Assembly (NCBI GenBank): GCA_019745555.1 | Contig: JAIESX010000011.1 | Coordinates: forward strand, 1 to 64,000 | Reading direction: 5' to 3' | Source: Burkholderiaceae bacterium | GTDB taxonomy: Bacteria > Pseudomonadota > Gammaproteobacteria > Burkholderiales > Burkholderiaceae_C | DNA length: 64,000 nt | In this document: positions 20,863 to 29,346 of the stretch, in pieces | How positions within the stretch are numbered: position 1 is the stretch's first letter | How the letters are laid out: the number at the start of each line of letters is the position of its first letter | The notes under the pieces: model-generated | Databases searched by the model: none | Told to the model about the DNA's origin: nothing | What the model saw: the letters and a program-made list of their open reading frames with translations, nothing else | Made by a program: the position numbers and the translations under genes

Positions 20863-22044
20863 ATGTCCGATCCCATCGTCATCGTCGGCGCCGCCCGCAC
20901 CCCCATGGGGGCCTTCCAGGGCGACTTCTCTTCCCTGTCCGCCCATGACCTGGGCGGCGCAGCCATCAAGGCGGCCGTCGAGCGTGCGGGCATCGCGCCC
21001 GAACTCGTGAACGAAGTGTTGATGGGCAACTGCCTCATGGCCGGCCAGGGCCAGGCCCCGGCGCGCCAGGCCGGCTTCAAGGGCGGCCTGCCCAAGAGTG
21101 CGGGCGCGGTGACCCTGTCCAAGATGTGCGGCTCGGGCATGCGCGCGGCCATGTTCGCGCACGACATGCTGGCCGGCGGCAGCGCCGAGGTCATCGTGGC
21201 CGGTGGCATGGAGAGCATGACCAATGCGCCCTACCTCATGCTCAAGGGCCGCGGCGGCTACCGCATGGGCCACGACAAGATCTACGACCACATGATGCTC
21301 GACGGCCTGGAAGACGCCTACGAGGCCGGCCGCTCCATGGGCACCTTCGGCGAGGACTGTGCTGCCAAGTACAAGTTCAGTCGCGAGCAGCAGGACCATT
21401 TCGCCAGCAGCAGCGTGCGCCGTGCCCAGGCGGCCACGCAGAACGGTGCCTTCAATGCCGAGATCACGCCGGTGACGGTCAAGACCCGTGCCGGCGAGAC
21501 CGTGATCTCCATCGACGAAGGCCCGGCCAAGGCCAAGCTGGACAAGATCCCCGCGCTCAAGCCCGCCTTCAAAAAGGACGGCACCATCACCGCCGCCAGC
21601 AGCTCGTCCATCAACGACGGCGCCGCGGCGCTCGTGATGATGCGCGCCTCCACCGCTGCCAAGCTGGGCTGCAAGCCGCTGGCGAAGATCGTGTCGCACG
21701 CCATGCACGCCCAGGCGCCCGAGTGGTTCACGACCGCGCCCGTGGGCGCCACGCAGAAAGCCCTGGCCGCGGCCGGCTGGAGCGTGAAGGACGTGGACCT
21801 GTGGGAAGTCAACGAGGCCTTCGCCGTTGTGCCCATGGCGCTGATGGAGGAGCTCAAGGTCTCGCACGACATCGTCAACGTCAACGGCGGCGCCTGCGCC
21901 CTGGGCCACCCCATCGGGGCCTCGGGCGCGCGCATCATGGTCACGCTGATGCACGCTCTCAAGGCTCGCGGCCTCAAGCGCGGCCTGGCCACGCTGTGCA
22001 TCGGGGGCGGCGAGGGCACGGCCGTGGCGCTGGAAATGCTCTGA
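20863..22044 (+). CDS. Acetyl-CoA C-acetyltransferase (thiolase)
   Basis: The 393-residue thiolase has the acyl-accepting cysteine in KMCGSGMRA, the conserved NVNGGACALGHPIGASGAR block with the catalytic His, and the second cysteine in TLCIGGGEG. It probably cleaves acetoacetyl-CoA to two acetyl-CoA or runs in reverse. This would consume the acetoacetate derived from leucine breakdown, consistent with the nearby liu genes. No LiuR-type palindrome is seen upstream, so co-regulation is not shown. The ATG at 20863 follows CAGGAG. AtoB and PhaA are near-identical in sequence terms and cannot be told apart here. Confidence 0.92.
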   Translation: MSDPIVIVGAARTPMGAFQGDFSSLSAHDLGGAAIKAAVERAGIAPELVNEVLMGNCLMAGQGQAPARQAGFKGGLPKSAGAVTLSKMCGSGMRAAMFAHDMLAGGSAEVIVAGGMESMTNAPYLMLKGRGGYRMGHDKIYDHMMLDGLEDAYEAGRSMGTFGEDCAAKYKFSREQQDHFASSSVRRAQAATQNGAFNAEITPVTVKTRAGETVISIDEGPAKAKLDKIPALKPAFKKDGTITAASSSSINDGAAALVMMRASTAAKLGCKPLAKIVSHAMHAQAPEWFTTAPVGATQKALAAAGWSVKDVDLWEVNEAFAVVPMALMEELKVSHDIVNVNGGACALGHPIGASGARIMVTLMHALKARGLKRGLATLCIGGGEGTAVALEML

Positions 22045-22144
22045 AAAAAGGGCGCTGATCGGGTGCTTGGATAGCCTCGGGGGTATCCCGGCAAATACAT
22101 AAGTGAGCGATGATATGGGCCTTGCCTCCAGGGAAGGTCCATCC

Positions 22145-23665
22145 ATGAAATTCGGCACCAAACTTCTGCTCTGCGCCGTGGTCCCCGCGGCGCTCTTCAT
22201 TGTCGGCCTGGCCGGCAGCATCGGCGGACTGGTTCACACCAAGAACCAGTTCAGCCGCTATATCCAGACCGAGCAGCGCATCAGCGCCGGCTTCAACGAG
22301 ATGTATGCGCAAGGCCTGCAAATGGGACAGGCCCTGCGCAACATCGTGCTCGACCCGGCCAATCCGCGGGCCTTCGACAATTTCGAGGTGGCCCGCAAGG
22401 CCTATGAGAAGGCGTACGCCGACACGGTGGTCACGGCCAAGGGCACGGCGTTCGCCGCCGGTCTGGACAAGCTGCCGCCGCTGCGCGCTGCGCATGTCCA
22501 GGCGCAGGAGCGCGTGCTGGCCCTGGTCAAGGAGCAGTCCACCGAGACGGTGAAGTTCCTCAACAGCAACGAGACGCCGGCCTGGCGCAATCTGCGGGGC
22601 GAGCTGCTCAAGCAGATCGAGGAGGCAGGCAAGGCTTCCGACGAGGTGCAGGCCCAGGTCGAACGCCAGGCCAGCCGCCTGGTCTGGTTCTCGCTGCTGC
22701 TGGCGGCGCTGGCCGTGGCTGTGGCCGCGGGCTTCACGCTCTACCTGCGCAGCACCGTTTGCAAGGAGCTCGGTGGCGACCCGGGCGAGGCGCGCGACGC
22801 GCTGGCGCAGATTGCCCAGGGCAATCTGGCCTATCCGGTGCCGCCGACCGAGTTTCCCCAGAGCCTGATGCAGGAGCTGGTGCGCATGCAGGAGTCGCTG
22901 CGCCAGCTCGTGGGCGAGGTGCGCCATTCCACCGACAGCATCAGCACGGCCAGCAGCGAGATCGCCGCCGGCAGCCAGGACCTTTCCGCGCGCACCGAGA
23001 GCCAGGCCAGTGCACTGGAGGAGACCGCGGCCTCGATGGAGGAGCTCAGCTCCACCGTCAAGCAGAACGCCGACAACGCGCGCCAGGCCAACCAGCTCGC
23101 GCAAAGCGCTTCGACGGTGGCCGTGCAGGGCGGCGAGGTCGTGGCCCAGGTGGTCGGCACCATGCAGGGCATCAACGACAGCTCGCGCAAGATCGCGGAC
23201 ATCATCAGCGTGATCGACGGCATCGCCTTCCAGACCAACATCCTGGCGCTCAACGCCGCCGTGGAAGCGGCGCGCGCGGGCGAACAGGGCCGGGGCTTTG
23301 CCGTGGTGGCCAGCGAGGTGCGCAGCCTGGCCAGCCGCAGCGCCGAAGCCGCCAAGGAGATCAAGCAGCTCATCACCGACAGCGTGCAGAGGGTGGAGCA
23401 GGGCAGCACCCAGGTCGAGAAGGCCGGCCGCACCATGGAGGAGGTGGTGGCCAGCATCCGGCGTGTGACCGACATCATGGGCGAGATCAGCGCGGCCAGC
23501 AGCGAACAGAGTCAGGGTGTGGCCCAGATCGGTGAGGCCGTGCAGAGCATGGACCAGGCCACGCAGCAGAACGCCGCGCTGGTGGAGGAATCCACGGCCG
23601 CGGCCATGAGCCTGCGCGAACAGGCCCAGCACCTCAAGCAGCTGGTCGGCACCTTCCGGCTCTGA
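22145..23665 (+). CDS. Methyl-accepting chemotaxis protein
   Basis: The 506-residue receptor has TM1 right at the N-terminus ([18 protein letters not shown]), a periplasmic helical sensor of about 150 residues, TM2 ([17 protein letters not shown]), and a short HAMP-like linker. A long cytoplasmic signalling coiled coil follows, with the hairpin tip [20 protein letters not shown]. There is no NWETF-type pentapeptide for CheR docking at the C-terminus. The ligand is unknown. An upstream in-frame GTG at 22103 exists, but ATG 22145 directly precedes the signal anchor. No other chemotaxis gene is adjacent. Confidence 0.92.
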   Translation: MKFGTKLLLCAVVPAALFIVGLAGSIGGLVHTKNQFSRYIQTEQRISAGFNEMYAQGLQMGQALRNIVLDPANPRAFDNFEVARKAYEKAYADTVVTAKGTAFAAGLDKLPPLRAAHVQAQERVLALVKEQSTETVKFLNSNETPAWRNLRGELLKQIEEAGKASDEVQAQVERQASRLVWFSLLLAALAVAVAAGFTLYLRSTVCKELGGDPGEARDALAQIAQGNLAYPVPPTEFPQSLMQELVRMQESLRQLVGEVRHSTDSISTASSEIAAGSQDLSARTESQASALEETAASMEELSSTVKQNADNARQANQLAQSASTVAVQGGEVVAQVVGTMQGINDSSRKIADIISVIDGIAFQTNILALNAAVEAARAGEQGRGFAVVASEVRSLASRSAEAAKEIKQLITDSVQRVEQGSTQVEKAGRTMEEVVASIRRVTDIMGEISAASSEQSQGVAQIGEAVQSMDQATQQNAALVEESTAAAMSLREQAQHLKQLVGTFRL

Positions 23666-23672
23666 GCCCGGT

Positions 23673-24338
23673 ATGAGCACCGTCCTGGTCATCGGCGCCT
23701 CGCGCGGCATCGGCCTGGAGTTCGTGCGTCAGTACCTGGCCGACGGGGCGCGCGTGATCGCTACCGCACGGGACGAAACCGGCCTCGCCCGCCTGCGTGA
23801 ACTCGGCGCCGTGGCGCTCAAGGTGGATGTGGCCGATCCGGCCAGCGTCAGCGGTCTGGCCTGGCAGCTCGATGGCGAGGCCATCGACGTGGCGCTCTAC
23901 GTGGCCGGCATCTGGTCCGAAGGGGGAGCGTTGAGCCCGCCCACGCAACCCGAGTTCGACCGCGTCATGCACACCAACGTCCTGGGCGCCATGCAGGCGC
24001 TCCCCCAGGTGGCGCAACTGATGGGGCCGGGCAGCCGCTTTGCCTTCATCACCAGCGGTCTGGCGCAGATCTCCAAAGTGGCGTCCAGTCAGGCCTGGCT
24101 GTACCGCGTGAGCAAGGCCGCGCTCAATATGGCGGTCGCCGCGGCCCAGCCTGACTACCCCGACACCATCATGGTCGCGCTCTCGCCGGGCTGGGTGCGT
24201 ACCGACATGGGCGGTGCCAGTGCGCCGCTGGCCGTCGAGGCGAGCGTGGCCGCGATGCGCCGTACCCTGGCCGGCCTGACGCTGGCCGAACGGGGCGTCT
24301 TCCTGCGCCACGACGGCAGCCGTTTCGAAGGCTGGTGA
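23673..24338 (+). CDS. Short-chain dehydrogenase/reductase (SDR)
   Basis: The 221-residue SDR has the N-terminal Rossmann motif VIGASRGIG, a catalytic Tyr-x3-Lys in YRVSKAAL, and the strand LSPGWVRTDMGG. It is a NAD(P)-dependent oxidoreductase of unknown substrate, similar in size to the CsgA/YciK-like short SDRs. It lies 7 bases after the chemotaxis receptor and 20 bases before a LiuR-type operator. Its stop therefore precedes the regulated acyl-CoA dehydrogenase unit. Confidence 0.85.
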   Translation: MSTVLVIGASRGIGLEFVRQYLADGARVIATARDETGLARLRELGAVALKVDVADPASVSGLAWQLDGEAIDVALYVAGIWSEGGALSPPTQPEFDRVMHTNVLGAMQALPQVAQLMGPGSRFAFITSGLAQISKVASSQAWLYRVSKAALNMAVAAAQPDYPDTIMVALSPGWVRTDMGGASAPLAVEASVAAMRRTLAGLTLAERGVFLRHDGSRFEGW

Positions 24339-24358
24339 GCGGGCCCCGGACGGCATAA

Positions 24359-24380
24359 TTGACGTTTACGTCAACGTCAA
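24359..24380. promoter_or_regulatory. LiuR-type operator (site 2), one mismatch
   Basis: The half-sites are TTGACGTTTAC and GTCAACGTCAA, differing from sites 1 and 3 at a single base. It ends 15 bases before the start of an acyl-CoA dehydrogenase gene. This position, overlapping or adjacent to the promoter, supports control by LiuR. Confidence 0.8.
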
Positions 24381-24395
24381 TCGAAAGCGCGCCCC

Positions 24396-25523
24396 ATGCT
24401 GCTGACCCCCGACCAGGAAATGATCCGCGACGCGGTGCGCGACTTCGCGCGCGCCGAGCTCTGGCCCCACGCGGCGCGCTGGGACCGCGAACACCATTTC
24501 CCGCGCGAGGTGCACCGCGGCCTGGCTGCCCTCGGCGCCTACGGCATCTGCGTGCCCGAGGCCCTGGGCGGTGCGGGGCTGGACTACCTGAGCCTGTCCC
24601 TGGTGCTCGAGGAGATCGCGGCGGGCGATGGCGGCACGAGCACGGCCATCAGCGTGACCAACTGCCCGGTCAATGCCATCCTCATGAAGCACGGCAATGC
24701 GCAGCAGCAGGAGCGCTGGCTCACGCGCCTGGCGCGCGGCGAGCTGCTCGGCGCCTTCTGCCTGACCGAGCCGCACGTGGGCTCCGATGCCTCGGGCCTG
24801 CGCACCACGGCCGTCAAGGACGGCGACGGCTACGTGCTCAACGGTGTCAAGCAGTTCATCACCAGCGGCAAGCACGGGCACATCGCGATCGTGATCGCGG
24901 TGACGGACAAGGGCGCGGGCAAGAAGGGCATGAGCGCCTTCCTCGTGCCGACGGACACGCCGGGCTACATCGTCGAACGCCTGGAAGACAAGCTGGGCCA
25001 GCACAGCAGCGACACCGCGCAGATCCGCTTCGAGAACTGCCGCGTGCCCGTGGAAAACCTGATCGGTGCCGAGGGCGAGGGCTACAAGATCGCACTCGGC
25101 GGCCTGGAGGGCGGGCGCATCGGCATCGCCTCGCAGAGCATCGGCATGGCGCGCAGCGCGCTGGAGGTGGCCATCCAGTACGCCAGGGAGCGCGAGAGCT
25201 TCGGCCAGCCTATCTTCAACCACCAGGCCGTGGGCTTCCGCCTGGCCGAATGCGCCACGAAGATCGAGGCCGCGCGCCAGCTCACCTGGCACGCTGCCGC
25301 GCTGCGCGATGCGGGGCGCCCCTGCCTCAAGGAAGCCGCCATGGCCAAGCTTTTCGCCAGCGAGATGGCCGAGCAGGTCTGCAGCACAGCCATCCAGACC
25401 CTGGGCGGCTATGGCTATGTGCAGGACTTCCCGGTCGAGCGCATTTACCGCGACGTGCGCGTGTGTCAGATCTACGAAGGCACGAGCGATGTGCAGAAGA
25501 TCCTGATCCAGCGCGCCCTCTGA
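24396..25523 (+). CDS. Acyl-CoA dehydrogenase (short/branched-chain type)
   Basis: The 375-residue FAD flavoprotein has the signatures FCLTEPHVGSDASG and TLGGYGY. Its catalytic Glu361 is in IYEGTSD, the position used by short-chain and 2-methyl-branched-chain dehydrogenases, unlike liuA. It is therefore a different activity from isovaleryl-CoA dehydrogenase. The LiuR-type operator 15 bases upstream suggests a substrate from branched-chain amino acid catabolism (isobutyryl- or 2-methylbutyryl-CoA), which is inferred. It is followed by a rhodanese gene. Confidence 0.9.
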   Translation: MLLTPDQEMIRDAVRDFARAELWPHAARWDREHHFPREVHRGLAALGAYGICVPEALGGAGLDYLSLSLVLEEIAAGDGGTSTAISVTNCPVNAILMKHGNAQQQERWLTRLARGELLGAFCLTEPHVGSDASGLRTTAVKDGDGYVLNGVKQFITSGKHGHIAIVIAVTDKGAGKKGMSAFLVPTDTPGYIVERLEDKLGQHSSDTAQIRFENCRVPVENLIGAEGEGYKIALGGLEGGRIGIASQSIGMARSALEVAIQYARERESFGQPIFNHQAVGFRLAECATKIEAARQLTWHAAALRDAGRPCLKEAAMAKLFASEMAEQVCSTAIQTLGGYGYVQDFPVERIYRDVRVCQIYEGTSDVQKILIQRAL

Positions 25524-25547
25524 ACAACCACACCCCAGGAGACCGAC

Positions 25548-25964
25548 ATGCCCATCACCAAAGGATTTCGCGCCCTCGTCGACGAGGCCATGGCCCAGGT
25601 CCGGACCCTCAGCGTGCCCGAGGTGCTGGCCATGCTGGACGACCCGAAGGTGCACATCGTCGACATCCGCGACGTGCGCGAGCTCAAGGAGGGCACGGTC
25701 ACCGGCAGCACGCACGCGCCACGCTGCATGCTGGAGTTCTGGGTCGACCCCGAGTCGCCCTACCACAAGCCCATGTGGGCCGACGAGAGCAAGCATTTCA
25801 TCCTGTTCTGCGGCGCGGGCTGGCGCAGCGCGCTGGCGGCCAAGACCCTGCAGGACATGGGCATGACCAATGTCTCGCACATCGAGGGCGGCTATGCCGA
25901 GTGGGTCAAGCATGGCGGCCCGACCGAGACGCTGGAAGAGCGCAAGGCGAAGAAGGGCGGCTGA
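25548..25964 (+). CDS. Rhodanese-like domain protein
   Basis: This 138-residue single-domain rhodanese has the phosphate-like loop with the active cysteine, FCGAGWRSA, and the domain-opening motif HIVDIRDVREL. Such proteins carry persulfide sulfur or act as sulfurtransferases. It is cytoplasmic, with no signal peptide. It follows the regulated acyl-CoA dehydrogenase at a short distance and may be co-transcribed, but a metabolic link to it is not established. Confidence 0.88.
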   Translation: MPITKGFRALVDEAMAQVRTLSVPEVLAMLDDPKVHIVDIRDVRELKEGTVTGSTHAPRCMLEFWVDPESPYHKPMWADESKHFILFCGAGWRSALAAKTLQDMGMTNVSHIEGGYAEWVKHGGPTETLEERKAKKGG

Positions 25965-25967
25965 GGC

Positions 25968-26348
25968 GTGAGCGACTGTCCCTGCGGCCGGGCCTTGCCC
26001 TACGCTGATTGCTGTGGTCTCTACGTGGAAAATTTCGCGGACCGGCCTGCGCCCAGCGCCGAGGCCCTGATGCGCTCGCGCTACAGCGCTTTTGTCTTGG
26101 AGCGTGGCGACTATCTGCAGGCCACCTGGCACGCGAGCAAGCAGCCGTCGCAGATCCGCTTCGACCCTGGTGTGAAATGGCTGGGGTTGGAGGTGCGGGA
26201 TTTCAAGGTGATCGACGACCACCATGCCGAGGTGGAGTTCGTCGCGCGGCAGCGCGACACCTCGGGTCGCGCCGTGCGCCTGCACGAGCGCAGCCGTTTC
26301 GTGCGTGAGGACGGGCGCTGGTACTACGTGGACGGGGACTGGAAGTGA
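25968..26348 (+). CDS. YchJ family protein with SEC-C-type zinc motif
   Basis: The 126-residue protein begins with CPCGRALPYADCC, the SEC-C-like zinc-binding motif, followed by a YchJ-type domain (EALMRSRYSAF, then YLQATWH). The family (UPF0225) has no established biochemical role; the fold resembles NTF2-like proteins. The start is GTG, 4 bases after the rhodanese stop, so they probably share a transcript. Confidence 0.88.
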   Translation: MSDCPCGRALPYADCCGLYVENFADRPAPSAEALMRSRYSAFVLERGDYLQATWHASKQPSQIRFDPGVKWLGLEVRDFKVIDDHHAEVEFVARQRDTSGRAVRLHERSRFVREDGRWYYVDGDWK

Positions 26349-26358
26349 GGCCCCATCC

Positions 26359-27009
26359 ATGAGATTCGAGGCGGTGCTCTTCGACTGCGATGGTGTGCTC
26401 GTGGACTCCGAGCCCATCGTGAACCGCGTGCTGCGCGACATGCTGGCCGAGCGTGGCTGGGCGCTGTCCGAGGCCGAGTGCATGCGCATCTTCCTCGGCA
26501 AGATGGTGCGTGACGAGCGCGCGCGCATCGAGCGCGAAACCGGCCAGCCGCTGACGGAAGCGTGGCTGGCGGACTTCCGTGCGCAGCGCAACGCGGCGCT
26601 GGAGCGGGAGCTACAGATGGTGCCCCGCGCGCGTGAGGCCGTGCATGCGGTGCACGAGCGCCTGGACGCGCGCATCGCCTGCGCCTCGGGGGCCGACCGC
26701 CAGAAAGTCGAGCTGCAGCTGCACAAGGTGGGTCTGCACGACTACTTCGCGGGTCGCATCTTCAGCGGCCACGAGATGCCGCGCTCCAAGCCGCACCCCG
26801 ATGTCTACCTAGCCGCGGCCAGGGCCCTGCAGGCCGCCCCCGGGCGCTGTGCGGTGGTGGAGGACTCGCTGGTCGGCGCCACGGCCGGGCTGGCGGCCGG
26901 GGCCACGGTGCTGGCCTATGTGCCACACGGCGATGCCACGCCCTTCGAGCGCGCTGGCGTGGCCGCGGTATTCCGCGACATGGCGCAGCTGCCTGGTTTG
27001 CTGGCCTGA
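26359..27009 (+). CDS. HAD-superfamily hydrolase, phosphoglycolate/beta-phosphoglucomutase type
   Basis: The 216-residue HAD hydrolase has motif I FDCDGVLVDSEP with the nucleophile Asp, a four-helix cap, and the motif III-IV region SKPHPDVYL...VVEDS. It is a phosphatase or phosphomutase in the Gph/YniC-like subgroup. The exact substrate cannot be read from the sequence. It is close to ychJ (10 bases apart) and ends almost abutting the minus-strand GGDEF/EAL gene. Confidence 0.87.
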   Translation: MRFEAVLFDCDGVLVDSEPIVNRVLRDMLAERGWALSEAECMRIFLGKMVRDERARIERETGQPLTEAWLADFRAQRNAALERELQMVPRAREAVHAVHERLDARIACASGADRQKVELQLHKVGLHDYFAGRIFSGHEMPRSKPHPDVYLAAARALQAAPGRCAVVEDSLVGATAGLAAGATVLAYVPHGDATPFERAGVAAVFRDMAQLPGLLA

Positions 27010-27012
27010 GTC

Positions 27013-29181
27013 TCAGGCCAGTGGGGCAAAGCCCGAGCCGGGCCGGGCGGCCGGTGCCGCCAGCACGCCACCGGCCTGCAGCAGTTCGGTGATCTCGTGC
27101 TCCCGCACCGGGCGCGAGAGCAGGTAGCCCTGGAACTCGTGGCAGCCCTGGAAGCGCAGGAAGTCGAACTGCGCGGGGTTTTCCACCCCCTCGGCCACCA
27201 CGGTCTTGCGCAGGCTCTGGCCCAGCGAGATCACGGCGCGCGCGATCATGGCCACCTCTTCCTCGTGCTCGATGCCGGTGACCAGGGAGCGGTCGATCTT
27301 GATGATGTCCAGCGGGAAGCGGCGCAGATAGCTCAGCGAGGAGTAGCCGGTACCGAAATCGTCCATGGCCAGCTGCACGCCCAGGGCCTTGAAGTCGCGC
27401 AGGATGCCGACCACGGCGTCGCTGTCGCCCATGAACACGGTTTCGGTGATCTCGATTTCGACCAGTGCCGGCGGCAGCTGCGCCTCCTGCAGCAGACCGG
27501 CCACATGGGCCACGATGTCGCCGCTGAGGAACAGGCGGGCCGAGAGATTGACCGCGATGCGCAGTGGCATGGAGGATTGGCGGTTCCATCCGCGCGCGGC
27601 AGCAAAGGCGCGCCGCAGCACGGCCGTGGTCAAGGGCGCGATCAGGCCGGTCTCTTCGGCGATGGTGATGAAGCGGTCGGGGCTGATGGGGCCGTACTCC
27701 GGGTGGATCCAGCGTGCCAGTGCCTCCACACCCACGATGCGGCGGCGGTGGTCCGCCTTGGGCTGGTAGTGGACCTCCAGCTCGTCGTGCTCGATGGCGT
27801 GGCGCAATGCGGCCTCGATGTTGAGGCGCTCGTCGGCCACGCGGTTGAGTTCGCGCGTGAAGAACTGGAAGGTGTTGCGCCCGCTGTTCTTGGCCGCGTA
27901 CATGGCGGTGTCGGCGTGCTTGAGCAGGGTGTCACTGTCCTCGCCATCGGCCGGGTACATGGCCACGCCCAGGCTGGCACCGACGTGGAACTCACGGCCC
28001 GAGAGCATCACGGGCTGGCCGATCTCGCTCAGCACGCGCCGCAGCTGGGAGATCACCGTGCTGGCGCGGAAGTGGTCGCTGAGCAGCAGCACGAACTCAT
28101 CGCCGCCCAGGCGGGCCACGGTGTCGGTGCCGCGCACGCAGTGCTGCAGGCGGGCGGCGATGGCCTTGAGCAGCTCGTCACCCGCACCGTGGCCCAGGCT
28201 GTCGTTGATGAACTTGAAGTTGTCCAGGTCGATGAAGACCACGGCCAAGTAATAACCCAGCCGGTCCGCGCGCGCGATGGCCTGCTCCACCCGGTCGGCC
28301 AGCAGGATGCGGTTGGGCAGGCCGGTGAGCATGTCGTGGTTGGCCTGACGCTCCAGTTCCTCCTGGTAGCGGCGGCGTTCCGAGATGTCCTGCACCGTGC
28401 CCTCGTAGTAAAGTGCGCGGCCCTCGGCGTCGCGCACCACGTGGGCGTTCTCCGAGATCCAGAGCCGCGTGCCGTCGGCGCGGTAGACCTCGGACTCGAA
28501 GTTGAGCACCTCGCCATGCACCTCCATGAGCTGGCGGAAGCGCTCGCGCTGGCTGCTCTTCACATAGAGCTGGCGTCCGATGTCGTCCAGGCTGCACATC
28601 AGTGCTTCCGGGCTGGGGTAGCCGTAGAGGCGGGCCAGCGCGGGGTTGGCGGCCAGATAGCGCCCTTCCACCGTGGTCTGGAAGATGCCCTCGGAGGCGT
28701 GCTCGAAGATGCTGCGGTAGCGTTGCTCGGCCTGCTGCCGGGCCTGCAGCAGGGCGTGCTGGCTGCTCACGTCTTCAATGAAGCCCTCGAGCACCAGTTC
28801 GCCCTGCTCGTCGAGCACCCCGATGCCGCGTTCGATCACCCATTTGATCTGGCCGGACTCGGTGCGGATGCGGTACTCGGCCGCGAAGCGCTGGCCCAAC
28901 GCGACGGCGCTTTCGATCTGGCCGCGCACGCGCGCGCGGTCCAGCGGGTGGGTGATGTCTTCCCAGCCCAGGGTTTCGCCATGCACCAGTTCGTCCGCGC
29001 TGTAGCCCGTCAGGGCCAGGCAGCCCTGGCTCACGAAGATCATGCGCCAGTTCGCGTCGAGCAGGCAGCGGTAGGCCATGCCGTCGAGGTTGTTGATCAG
29101 GGTGTCGAGCACCCGCGCGCGGTCCAGCTCGCCGGTGCTGAGCAGGCTGAGGCGGCGGGTGCGGACAGGCGGGGCGGACAT
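27013..29181 (-). CDS. PAS-PAS-GGDEF-EAL cyclic di-GMP regulatory protein
   Basis: The 722-residue protein has two PAS domains (residues ~20-160 and ~165-290), a GGDEF domain with intact ARLGGDEF, and an EAL domain with VGVEALARW, MDDFGTGYSS, IIKIDRS and AEGVE, all active-site residues being present. Both synthesis and hydrolysis of c-di-GMP are therefore possible. There is no membrane helix, so sensing is cytoplasmic. A start at 29295 would add 38 residues of low conservation; the ATG at 29181 is chosen. Its upstream region also contains the LiuR-type operator that serves liuB. Confidence 0.92.
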   Translation of the reverse strand: MSAPPVRTRRLSLLSTGELDRARVLDTLINNLDGMAYRCLLDANWRMIFVSQGCLALTGYSADELVHGETLGWEDITHPLDRARVRGQIESAVALGQRFAAEYRIRTESGQIKWVIERGIGVLDEQGELVLEGFIEDVSSQHALLQARQQAEQRYRSIFEHASEGIFQTTVEGRYLAANPALARLYGYPSPEALMCSLDDIGRQLYVKSSQRERFRQLMEVHGEVLNFESEVYRADGTRLWISENAHVVRDAEGRALYYEGTVQDISERRRYQEELERQANHDMLTGLPNRILLADRVEQAIARADRLGYYLAVVFIDLDNFKFINDSLGHGAGDELLKAIAARLQHCVRGTDTVARLGGDEFVLLLSDHFRASTVISQLRRVLSEIGQPVMLSGREFHVGASLGVAMYPADGEDSDTLLKHADTAMYAAKNSGRNTFQFFTRELNRVADERLNIEAALRHAIEHDELEVHYQPKADHRRRIVGVEALARWIHPEYGPISPDRFITIAEETGLIAPLTTAVLRRAFAAARGWNRQSSMPLRIAVNLSARLFLSGDIVAHVAGLLQEAQLPPALVEIEITETVFMGDSDAVVGILRDFKALGVQLAMDDFGTGYSSLSYLRRFPLDIIKIDRSLVTGIEHEEEVAMIARAVISLGQSLRKTVVAEGVENPAQFDFLRFQGCHEFQGYLLSRPVREHEITELLQAGGVLAAPAARPGSGFAPLA

Positions 29182-29297
29182 GGGGCAGGTGTCGGACGGG
29201 TACACCCTCAGAGGAAGCAAAGCCCGTGCCGGCCTTTTGCACCGTCGTGGTGCATCATGCGGTGCTGTGCCCGAAAGCGGGCCTGAATCTGCCACAA

Positions 29298-29319
29298 TTG
29301 ACGTTTACGTAAACGTCAA
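29298..29319. promoter_or_regulatory. LiuR-type operator, perfect 22-bp palindrome (site 3)
   Basis: The sequence is identical to site 1, with half-sites TTGACGTTTAC and GTAAACGTCAA. It ends 27 bases before the liuB start and lies in the divergent region shared with the GGDEF/EAL gene. It is the expected regulatory site of the carboxylase-biotin operon. Confidence 0.88.
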
Positions 29320-29346
29320 TCATCCGCTCGCTGACGAAAGGCCGCC

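Noticed and set aside
24359-26008. A plus-strand open frame of about 550 codons covering the acyl-CoA dehydrogenase and rhodanese
   Set aside because: It is out of frame with both real proteins, contains only Arg/Gly/Ala-rich low-complexity sequence and would start inside the operator.
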